Positions 45,281 through 54,100 of a stretch of DNA of 64,000 nucleotides are shown one piece after another; the stretch's first letter is position 1; each line of letters starts with the position of its first letter. The notes beneath the pieces are model-generated. The model searched no databases. It was not told the origin of the DNA and saw only the letters and a list, made by a program, of their open reading frames with translations. A program made the translations under genes and the position numbers. Source of the DNA: Streptomyces sp. NBC_01451 (GTDB lineage Bacteria; Actinomycetota; Actinomycetes; Streptomycetales; Streptomycetaceae); the NCBI RefSeq assembly GCF_036227485.1, contig NZ_CP109479.1, positions 1,612,001 through 1,676,000 on the forward strand, written 5' to 3'.

Positions 45281-45650
45281 CGTCGGCCGATCTGCAGACC
45301 ATGGAAGCTCCCCCACCGCCGCGCGCCCTGTGTCTCCTTCAGCGCACTTCGGTGCGCTCCGCGCGAAGGGCAACCACCGGCTCGAACGCGCCACACCCTG
45401 TACCTCGGGCGCCCTTCGGTGCACTCGGCAAGCACGGGGCGAAACCGGCGTGACCGAGGATGTCATTGGCCAGTACGGCCGACACCAAGCGCAACGGGGT
45501 GCCGGCCGCGGGCTCCGATGAAGCACTGTGTGTCACATGAGGCGTGTGACACGGGCTGCTCTTCACTGTTGCCGCACTGTGCCGACGGGCCTTGCGTGCC
45601 CATCCCGGCGTTTTTCTGCCTCGCGGGCAATCACCGCGCTATCGCACGAA
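45281..45650. other. Gene-free stretch with an inverted repeat
   Basis: About 370 bp between the IS110 upstream region and the zinc-ribbon gene, without a supported gene. It holds the inverted repeat GTGTCAC (45530-45536) and GTGACAC (45546-45552) with 9 bp between, which could be an operator or a hairpin for the gene ending at 45651. Confidence 0.4.
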
Positions 45651-46547
45651 CTACCGCCGAGTCATATCCACGGCTGCGAGAACCTTCCAGAGGACTCCGT
45701 CTGTTCCCTGAACGAGTTCAGCACATGATCGATATTGGGCCTCGGAGAGTAGCTCAGTATGCGCTGCCGGGTTTCTGTAGATCTTGGTCAGTATCCGCAC
45801 ATCTTCGGGAAATCCGTCTGTTTTGAACAGCCAGTCGGATCTGGGCCATCGGCTGGCGAGAGTCCGCATCTCTGACGCAATGGGGCTGGTTGCCGAGCGC
45901 GGGGACGCAGCTATGGATCGCATGAAGTAGCCAAGGGTGCCCAGCTCCACGGGTTTTCCGTTCTTGCAGTACTGGGCCATGCGCTGAAAACTGCGGTCGC
46001 GCAGGTCGTCCGCCAGTTCCATGCCAGACACGGCTGTTCTCAGGGGTTCGCAGATCAGCCGGACAGCCTCCAACTCAACGGCCTTGCACAAACCGATGAC
46101 CGCAGCCGACCAGTCAAGTTCGGTGGCCGTTTTGACGGCAAATCCATCGGCCACAGCGGCAGCCGTCGCCAACATCGTGAGCGCAGGGGCCGACAAGAGG
46201 GTGGATCGGGAATCACGGGCCAGCAGAACAGCTCGGGCTCGCTCGACCTCAGCTTCCCCGGACAAGCTGCCGAGGAGGCGAAGGAGCTCGGCATGGCGTG
46301 CAGAGTCGCTAAGTTCTCCGGCTTTGATCTCCCAAATGGACAGGAGTCGCCCGTAGCAAGCGTTGCACAACAAGAGATTCCACTCATCGTGGATGGAGAC
46401 CGTCAACTTGGATTTCTTGTCATTGCCGCATCGACAACAGGTGAATGTGGTCGCCGTAGCGAGGCGGTACTGATGCATAGGGCCCCGCGGCGGATACTTC
46501 TTGACCACCTCAAAGCGGAACGGACTTGCTCCCTGACCCACGGTCAC
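45651..46547 (-). CDS. Zinc-ribbon protein of unknown function
   Basis: A 298-residue protein of no recognised family. Near residue 37 are CCRCGNDKKSK and then LLCNACYGRLLSIWE, a four-Cys zinc ribbon. The remainder is helical, with AELLRLLGSLSGEAEVERAR and a C-terminal region (RILTKIYRNPAAHTELLSEA) that recalls HEPN-type helices in which an Arg and a His are spaced apart. I place the start at GTG 46547 because GGAGG is exactly 5 nt upstream; the open frame continues to 46808 but overlaps an inactivated transposase on the other strand. It sits between two transposable elements, which suggests recent acquisition. Confidence 0.6.
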   Translation of the reverse strand: MTVGQGASPFRFEVVKKYPPRGPMHQYRLATATTFTCCRCGNDKKSKLTVSIHDEWNLLLCNACYGRLLSIWEIKAGELSDSARHAELLRLLGSLSGEAEVERARAVLLARDSRSTLLSAPALTMLATAAAVADGFAVKTATELDWSAAVIGLCKAVELEAVRLICEPLRTAVSGMELADDLRDRSFQRMAQYCKNGKPVELGTLGYFMRSIAASPRSATSPIASEMRTLASRWPRSDWLFKTDGFPEDVRILTKIYRNPAAHTELLSEAQYRSCAELVQGTDGVLWKVLAAVDMTRR

Positions 46548-46744
46548 CAGCTCCTCCCCTTGCATGACAGCCAGTTGTACCGTGTCTTCCGCGAAGCCGC
46601 ACGTTGCCGGAACCGGTGACCAGCCTGCGGGTGCGTAGGGCTGCGGGAGAACTCCTCCGCCTCCAAGGTCGCCGGATGACCGGCCCCGTGCAGTGAAGTT
46701 GTCGTACGAGTCGACGTGCCTCGCGCGGTCAAGCAGCCACGTTG

Positions 46745-47040
46745 ATAGTGCAAAACGGTCCGCCAGCGTCGCATCGACTCCGACGCCCTGGACCGCGCAG
46801 TCCGACACCGGCGCGCGGACCGATGCCCGAAGCCGTGCCGAGCGGGCTGCGCGACTTCGCAGTGGGCGGCAAGACCGTGCGGGGCACGGCCAGGGCGGGT
46901 ACGCCCTCCTCGCATCCCGGACCGGCCACGATCCTGACCTACGACCCGGCCGACCTCACGTCGCCGTGCTGCGGCAACCGCCGCCGAGATCCGACAAGTA
47001 CCCCTTCAACGCGAACAACTCCGCAGCGAGCCCACCGTGA
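46745..47040 (+). pseudogene. ISAs1-family transposase remnant
   Basis: Fragments in shifting frames: RRIDSDALDRAV (near 46765) and then GLRDFAVGGKTVRGTARAG (near 46845), followed by YDPADLTS. ISAs1 transposases carry IDxDALDxA and AVDGKTLRG in this order; here the motif reads AVGGKTVRG, so the catalytic Asp is lost. Both ends are missing and at least one frameshift lies between the motifs. It is only a scar next to the Argonaute operon. Confidence 0.6.
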
Positions 47041-47221
47041 GCTGACCGTCATCCCAGTCGGGCCGCCCATCGCCCCGCTCCGCGATCCCGTGTGCCTCTC
47101 CCCGCCCGTTGTCATACCCCAGTGCCACAATGCTCGTAGCGTGAAGGGCGCCGTGGTGACGAGGTGCCGTACGTGTAACCGCCTCGATGTCAGGGGGGGC
47201 GCTCGGACGCAAGGGGACAGA

Positions 47222-49504
47222 ATGAATCCACCGGTGCTGGCTTTCAACTTCCTGCCGATCCGCTTTTCGGCGGACGAGTTCAAAGGTGGGCTGATCGAAT
47301 TCCAGTCGCCCGAGCAGCTGGCTGACCTCCGAGCCAAGCTTGCCGACAGCCACGTGGTCGCCAAGACACGAACGGGCATCGCCTGCATTCCAGTGCAAGC
47401 AGACACCGACGCGCACGGCACGCCTACAACCTTCCGGACACGCGATCATCGGTCACTCACCATGCGTCTCGTCCAGGAAGCATTGCTCCGGTCGGTGCTG
47501 GGGTGGGGGTACAAGGTGCGTCGGCGCAGCCCACCGGTGTTCGTCTCTCGCCTGGCAGGCAGGGATCTGCTTGAGCCTTCGGTCCGTGGCCGGCATCAGG
47601 AGGCCCTCGGAAGGCTCCACGTCTATCCGGAATACCGTCTGGACGGCAGGACCATCGGCCCCTCAAATCACCCCGGAGTGATCGTCGGGGTGAAGAGCCG
47701 CCATGAGATCGACATGACGGTGGACGAGTTGATCCACCAGGGCCTCGACGTGCGCGGCCTCTACGTGCTGAGCGAGGACGCAAGGAGCGAACCCGACCCG
47801 CGCATGGACCATCACGCCGCACGGCGCGCGGTCGGTGCCGTCGATCACGTCGACGGCACCGACCTGGTACTGCGCGACGCCCCAGGCGCGACCCGTATCC
47901 CCGCCTGCAATGCGTGGCTGGAGAGCCGACGGGAGACCTTCGACGACGTGGTCCGTGCCCTGGCCGGAGCCGACAGCGCCAGGATCCTCAAGGAGCTGGA
48001 GCAGAAGACATTCGATCTGCTCGGGGCCTTCGGCCGCTACGAAGGCGCGGTCAAAATCGCCAGTCGCCTGGGGCGACTCGGCCACCTGCAAGTGACCAGC
48101 GACCTGTCCGTGATCATCCAGCAACCGGTCGGGTCGAGCAACGGCACGAAGGTGACCGGGACTTACTATCCATCCCCGACGTTCCAGTTCGACCAAGCCG
48201 GCGACAAGACCAGCAAATCCGCCGACCGTGGCCTGGACGAGTACGGCCCTTTCGACGTGGAGTTCTTCGCCAAGAAAAAGCCCCGGATGGCCGTCATCAC
48301 GCCTCGCGCGCACAAGGGCATCGTCGAGACCTTCCTCTCCAAGTTCCTCTACGGGATCCAAGGAGAGAGAACGTTCGGCCTCGGCTTCATCCGCAAGTAT
48401 CACCTTTCCGGGGCTGACGTCTCCCTGCATCCCTTCGACGGCGCCACAACCGATGCCGACGCCTACCGCGAGGCGTGCCGGGGGGCATTGCTCAGTGGAG
48501 ACTTCGACCTGGCCATCGTCATCACCAGCGAGGCTCAGGCTCAGCTCACGGGCGACAGCAGCCCGTACCTTGTGGCGAAATCAGCCTTCATGGGACAGGG
48601 CGTCCCCGTCCAGGACGTGAGAATCGAAACGGTCCGGCTGAGCAAACTCGCCTACCCGCTCAACAGCATTGCCCTGGCCTGCTATGCCAAGCTGGGCGGA
48701 ATCCCCTTCGTGATCGCCGCTCCACGTGCCCTCACCCACGAATTGGTCATCGGCATCGGAAGTGCGCACGTCAAGGAGAGTCGACTCACCGCGCCGGAAC
48801 GAGTAGTGGGCATCACCACCGTGTTTAGCGCAGACGGCAACTATCTTCTGTCCAACACGTCCCGGGAGGCTGACTACGACGACTACCCCCGGGAACTCCT
48901 GCGCTCCCTGACGGACTGCATCGACCTGATCAAGAAACGCAACGCCTGGCAGAAGGGCGACGAACTGCGCCTCACCTTCCACGTGTTCAAACCGCTCAAA
49001 GACATCGAGGCCACTGCGGTCAAAGAACTGGTCCAGCGCCTCACCCAGACCTACGCCAAGGTCGAGTTCGCCTTCGTGCACGTGAGCACCGACCACGACT
49101 GGGTCATGTTCGACCGGGCCAGCGCAGGAGTGAACCGTGGGGCCGGGGGCAGAGCCAAGGGACACTACGTCCCGGAACGTGGCCATGCCGTACCCATCGG
49201 CGAGCGTGAACTACTCGTATCCGTCAGCGGCCCCATGGACCTCAAGAGCGCCCTGCACGGTGTCCCCAAGCCTCTCCTTCTCAAGCTCCACCGCCACTCG
49301 ACCTTTACCGACATCGAATACCTGGGGCGACAGGCATTCCGTTTCACATCGATGTCCTGGCGAAACATGTACCCGTCACGCATCCCCGTGACAATCTTGT
49401 ACTCGGACCTGATCGCCGAGCTGCTCGGACAGCTGCGCCACGTACGGAACTGGAACGCCGACGCGGTCACCACCAAACTCCGCTCCAGCAGGTGGTTCCT
49501 GTGA
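47222..49504 (+). CDS. Long prokaryotic Argonaute, catalytic residues apparently lost
   Basis: A guide-directed nucleic-acid-binding protein of 760 residues. The MID domain (about 350-500) contains YLVAKSAFMGQGVPVQ and later YAKLGGIPF, giving the Tyr-Lys-Gln-Lys pocket for a 5'-phosphorylated guide. The PIWI domain (500-760) follows, with VIGIGSAHV where active Argonautes have the first catalytic Asp, FVHVSTDHDWVMFD, the PLLLKLHRHSTFTDI region and a C-terminal LRSSRWFL. Missing that Asp, it probably binds but does not cut. The N-terminal part should hold the N and PAZ-like regions. ATG at 47222 follows AAGGGGA. The nuclease gene overlaps its stop, the layout of long-B Argonaute plus associated nuclease systems. 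Confidence 0.82.
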   Translation: MNPPVLAFNFLPIRFSADEFKGGLIEFQSPEQLADLRAKLADSHVVAKTRTGIACIPVQADTDAHGTPTTFRTRDHRSLTMRLVQEALLRSVLGWGYKVRRRSPPVFVSRLAGRDLLEPSVRGRHQEALGRLHVYPEYRLDGRTIGPSNHPGVIVGVKSRHEIDMTVDELIHQGLDVRGLYVLSEDARSEPDPRMDHHAARRAVGAVDHVDGTDLVLRDAPGATRIPACNAWLESRRETFDDVVRALAGADSARILKELEQKTFDLLGAFGRYEGAVKIASRLGRLGHLQVTSDLSVIIQQPVGSSNGTKVTGTYYPSPTFQFDQAGDKTSKSADRGLDEYGPFDVEFFAKKKPRMAVITPRAHKGIVETFLSKFLYGIQGERTFGLGFIRKYHLSGADVSLHPFDGATTDADAYREACRGALLSGDFDLAIVITSEAQAQLTGDSSPYLVAKSAFMGQGVPVQDVRIETVRLSKLAYPLNSIALACYAKLGGIPFVIAAPRALTHELVIGIGSAHVKESRLTAPERVVGITTVFSADGNYLLSNTSREADYDDYPRELLRSLTDCIDLIKKRNAWQKGDELRLTFHVFKPLKDIEATAVKELVQRLTQTYAKVEFAFVHVSTDHDWVMFDRASAGVNRGAGGRAKGHYVPERGHAVPIGERELLVSVSGPMDLKSALHGVPKPLLLKLHRHSTFTDIEYLGRQAFRFTSMSWRNMYPSRIPVTILYSDLIAELLGQLRHVRNWNADAVTTKLRSSRWFL

Positions 49505-50844
49505 CCGCGACCGAAGAACCCGGGACGGCCACTCCCACCAGACACCTGCTGGCCGCAACGACCGCCCACCTGGAAGAGCTCATCCGACGGGCTAACACGC
49601 CCGGCAACCTCGACGGCATGCTCGCCCATCACATCCTGAGCCGACGACGCCTCAGCTTCGACTGGGACACCAGCCCCATGACGCCAGCATGGCTCACCGA
49701 CAACGAGCACCGCTTCGCCCACTCACACGGCCTGGCCGTCCTCGGCTACGGCCTCACAGAATTCCCCTCAACGACCGCCTCCCAGGCTGCCGCCCGGGAA
49801 CACCTGACTGCCGGCCTGTCCGCCCTCATGCGGAAAAGTCCCTTCCAGGACGACGGAGTCACCTTCGTCAATGACCCACGACAGATTGTCGGCCTCGCGC
49901 TGGCCGTCACCACAGTCCACGACGACGCTCCACAAGCACGCGTGTGGCTGGCAGAGATTCTCCAAGACTCAAGGCTGCGTCACGCCAACGTGCTCCTCGG
50001 CCTGTTCCAGGAGCACGCCCGGCACATCCTCGGCACCACGGCCACTCTCCCGGTGGACGCCCGCAGCATCCACGATCCGGTGGAAGCCGCCTGCCTTCAC
50101 TGGCTGACCGTCTCAGCAAGAGACATCCCGCAGACGGAGCAAGACGAGCTGCGGCGACTGCAGTCACGGCTGCTCACCGACATTCTCTTGACCGATGCAG
50201 GACAGGCAAGTGCGCCACGGGCGGCGCTGCTTCTCGAAGCAACAGCCCATATAGTCACCGCCAGCATCGACGAGACCCTCCTGAGCCGCTCCCACGTCGG
50301 CGTCCTCCTGAGCCGATTCGAGGCCGCGATGCGGCAGTGGCGCCACGACGGTGACGATCGTGACAGCCCCATCAGGTGGCCCATCACCTCGGAACGCGAA
50401 ATCCAGAACATCCTCTGGCTCATGCTCCGGCCTGTATTCGACGACCTTGTCGAGGAAGAACCCCTCCGGCGGCTCGGCCACAGCACCTACCGTGCGGATT
50501 TCGGCGTCCCTTCGCTCGGTCTGCTCATCGAGGTCAAATACGCGCGCAAGGCCGCCGACTTCAAGTCCTTCGAGAAGGAGATCTACGACGATTACATCGG
50601 CTACCTCTCCGGCAACACTTCCTACCGGCAGATGACCGTCTTCATCTATGACGAGTCCTCATCCGTCCAGGAACATGACACCACCCGCAACGCACTCCTG
50701 AAGCTTCCCGACATCATCGATGTGATCATCGTCTGCCGCCCGAGCCACGTTCCCAAACCTGCTCGGACGCCGAGGCGGCGACGGAGCAGAACACAACGGA
50801 CGGACGATCTCCAGGCTCCTGAACAGGGAGGGCCTCGCGGATGA
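49501..50844 (+). CDS. Argonaute-associated PD-(D/E)XK nuclease effector
   Basis: The likely effector of the Argonaute system, 447 residues. The N-terminal ~290 residues are helical and have no recognised domain. The C-terminal domain has SEREIQNILWLMLRPVFD, then TYRADFGVPSLGLLIEVKYAR, in which the Asp of ADF and Glu-x-Lys of IEVKYAR form a PD-(D/E)XK active site, then EIYDDYIGYLSGNTSYRQM and VFIYDESS. The GTG at 49501 overlaps the Argonaute stop by four bases and has AGGTGG 5 nt upstream. In the known BPAN/long-B systems a partner nuclease degrades DNA once the Argonaute senses invading nucleic acid; that role here is by analogy. The tail is Arg/Pro-rich. Confidence 0.8.
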   Translation: MTATEEPGTATPTRHLLAATTAHLEELIRRANTPGNLDGMLAHHILSRRRLSFDWDTSPMTPAWLTDNEHRFAHSHGLAVLGYGLTEFPSTTASQAAAREHLTAGLSALMRKSPFQDDGVTFVNDPRQIVGLALAVTTVHDDAPQARVWLAEILQDSRLRHANVLLGLFQEHARHILGTTATLPVDARSIHDPVEAACLHWLTVSARDIPQTEQDELRRLQSRLLTDILLTDAGQASAPRAALLLEATAHIVTASIDETLLSRSHVGVLLSRFEAAMRQWRHDGDDRDSPIRWPITSEREIQNILWLMLRPVFDDLVEEEPLRRLGHSTYRADFGVPSLGLLIEVKYARKAADFKSFEKEIYDDYIGYLSGNTSYRQMTVFIYDESSSVQEHDTTRNALLKLPDIIDVIIVCRPSHVPKPARTPRRRRSRTQRTDDLQAPEQGGPRG

Positions 50845-51138
50845 ACGGGCAGATAGGTCAACGGATGGTGCTGCTCATGCCCGTTGGTTGCGGCACTGCG
50901 TACGTCGCCTTCGGGCACCCGTCGGCACCGCCCTCGTCATCGACCATGGAGTGTTTTCCCGCCTCTCGTACACGTCATTGAGGGCTCTGTCGGCTACGCC
51001 AAATGCTTCTGACGAATGAGGCAGACTTACATTGTCGAGGCCAGAGGGTGGAGCTGGTCGCACTGTTCATACCGACGGTTCCGGGCACGAACTGCCATGT
51101 GACGGAGCTGCGGTAGGCCGTCACCGCCGACGACGCCG
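50845..51138. other. Gap between convergent defence operons
   Basis: 294 bp between the Argonaute-associated nuclease gene and the end of the STAND gene. No gene, clear hairpin or repeat was found. Confidence 0.4.
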
Positions 51139-54100
51139 TCAGCCTCCAGCACGGGCCAGATCCGCAAACAGGCCGGGCCAGCCGCCTTCCGAGGAGTGCC
51201 GCTTGTACTGGTCCAGGATTTGGTGCACGGCCTGCTGGAGACGGGCACCAAGTTTCGGCTGGGCCGCGACGTCTCTAAGCGCGGCGCGCAGCTCAGGCGT
51301 ACGGTTCACCGGGACGCACTGAAGCAGATGCCCGGCGAACGCGTCGTCCAGGAGGGGAAGTTCACGGACGATCCGTAGCTGGGTGTCAGTGCCGCTCCCC
51401 ACGACGAACGACCACATCGCCGCCCGCCATGCCTGGGCGACGTCCTTGCGGCGCCCCGAGCCCAGCGTGCTCGCCCTCAGCTGGCGGCCGACACTGAGCA
51501 GAAGGTCGGCGCACTCTTCCTCGGTGAGCGGGGTGTCACGCCGGTCCGGGAAGACGAAGTTGCTCACCTTCATGATGGTGAGCGCGTCGACGGGTTCGTG
51601 GAAGGCCACCCGGAGTGCCTCGGGAACATCCGAGGCCACCCCATGGACGCTGTACCACCACACGCACCACAGGCGGGCCTTCCGGCCGAGTTCGCTCCCG
51701 CCGTCCAGTGTGCTGTCCGCGCCGCACTGTGCGCGCAGCAGCCGCAGGGCATCCGCAGGGGGATACTCGTGCCGTTCGAGCCCTGCTCCGACGAGTTCCA
51801 CCATCCAGCCCAGGGCTATCGGGTCGGGAACGCGGTCGATCCAGCCCGCCAGCTCTGTCCAGGGCAAGTTCAGCATCGTGCCCCTGTGCCGCAGCACGAC
51901 GAGTAGTTCGGCCAGTTCCCTCAGCCTCTTCCGGACCGGATGGCCCATCGCACTGGCGCGTACCGGCGGCACGGCGGCGCCCAGCGCACCGAGGGCAGAG
52001 CGGGTAAGCCGGGTGAGCGAAGCGTCGTCGAGCGTAACTCCGTTCACCAACATCGTCCTCGCCTGCCGGAGTTCACCGATGCGCACCAGCAGATCCATCA
52101 TCACGCCGGTCTCAACGGCGTTCGCGGGGCGCCTCTTGTACGGCTCCACCCATTCCGCGATGTCTCCCCCGGTCACGGCGAACCCGCTCGGAAGCTCCCC
52201 GAGTGCCGCAGCCGCCTCAGGGACACCTGCGACCGTGCCCCGCACCAGCAACGCAAGCAGACATCCCGCCGAACGCCACACCTGGACGGGGTCACCCTCG
52301 GGCGACTCCCAGGCAGAGGCCGCACGTCCGGCCACGTCGGCGACTCGGTACGCCGGCAGGTCCAGCTGCTCCAAGGCCGTCCGGACGACCTTGGCACGGA
52401 TATGCACCAGTTCCTGGTCGTAGCGGTTAGCGATTGGCATGCCCTGGACGAGCCAGTCAACGGCCAGGTCGCGAACAGCCCGGCCGACGGGGCTGTCGGA
52501 GTCCAAGAGACAAACAAGGGATCCGCGGGACAGGTCGGCGACCTGTCCCCCGCTAGTGACCTGGACGAGGAGGCCGACCAGAGGCCCCGGATCCGCTTCG
52601 GGCGGACACACGTCCGCGGCGGCAGTGAGAAGGCCACCGAACAACGACCGGTCGGCCGTCGTCGGGCCGGGGACGGCCGACAACCGGGGGATCAGTTCGG
52701 CGAGTTGGTCGACCAGCTCGGTAAACGTGAGCGTGCGCAGATACGGCAACTGGACGGAGGTATGCGCCTTAATCAGTGCGGAGGAGGCCACGCGAGTGTC
52801 GCCGAGCAGCTCGTCCGCCCAGTCCGCCCACTGGCGCGGCTCTCCGTGCGCGGTGCTAGACGCGGCCATTCTCGACAGGACGTCCGCCGCGTATTGGTGG
52901 TTGTCGGCTGCCAGAGCGGCCCCCACCAGGGAACGGACGAGTGGGAAGGCGTCCGCGGGCCGCGCTGGCAGGAGCCGGACGAGGAAGCGGGCAAACTCGA
53001 CCTGCGTGGACAGCTCGTGGCCGCTGTCGGTCGCACGCTCCAGGAGCCCTGCCGTCCGGACGGCACCGACGACCTCCCCGGGTTCGCGGGGCAACAGCCG
53101 GTCGAGCACCTCCAGGACAGCGAGCCAGGCGTTGTCCGCGCGAGCCGCGGCGGCCTTGAGGCAATCGGCGTCCCGGGACTCGTACCCGCGTCCCGGAGCG
53201 GGCAGCAGGTCCAGGAACTGCCGCAGGGCCAGCAGCGCCAGCCTCGGAGAGCCAAGGATGTGCAGCAGGTCGGTCAGCATCTCCTCGGTCGGCAGGGAAC
53301 TCTGGGCGCAGACCGACAGCACCGCGCGGCGCAGCCCGTACCGGACCGTGGTGCGCTCCTTGTCGAGGTCGTCGGAGATGGTCTTCAGCAACTTGGCCAG
53401 CGTCGCCGCCGCGGCGTCCGCGGCGTCCTGCGTCCGGTCCGCGCACAGCCACGTCTGCTCCAGCACCGCGAGCAAGAAGTAATCTTCACCGTCGGCTTCT
53501 TGGAGTCTTTCAACGAGTGCGCCGAGCCCGGCGGCACCCCGACGGTGGACCAGGGCGTAGCTCGCTGCGTACTCGAAAAAGGTCTGGTGAAAGAACTGGA
53601 AGACGCCGTTCGTGAAGTGCCCGACCCCGCGCTTCTCCAGCAGACCGGCCTCCTCCTTCAGCCGTGCGGCGGTGAGCCCCGCGGGCAGCCGGACCCGGTC
53701 GACCCATGCCTCGGGGCGGCCAGTTCGCAGCATCTCCAAAGCGAGCGCCACGGCTGTACCACCAAGGTCGCGGCCCTGGTCAGGCCGGTCGCTGCCGAGG
53801 TCCCAGGAACGGCGGTCGCGGGTCACCCGGTGGTCCCAGTACGTCTCATACAGGCCGGTGGTGTCGACCACGTCGGGGACCTGACCCGGTGTGTAGATCT
53901 CGAACAGCATGCGCAGAGTCAACGGGCGCAAGCACAGCGGGTGCAGGGAGATGTCCCGGGCCATGATCGTCAGCATTCTGCTGATCAAGTCTTCCCGCAA
54001 CTGAGGGTCGTTCGTGAAGAACCTGCTGTGAGCCAGTACGGCGCGTTCGAACTCGCTGGTGGTGTGCGGGCCGACCGTGGTGTTGATGGCGTAGTCGCGC

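Noticed and set aside
46548..46808. N-terminal extension of the zinc-ribbon gene
   Set aside because: The extension overlaps an inactivated transposase on the other strand, and an ideal ribosome site serves the GTG at 46547.
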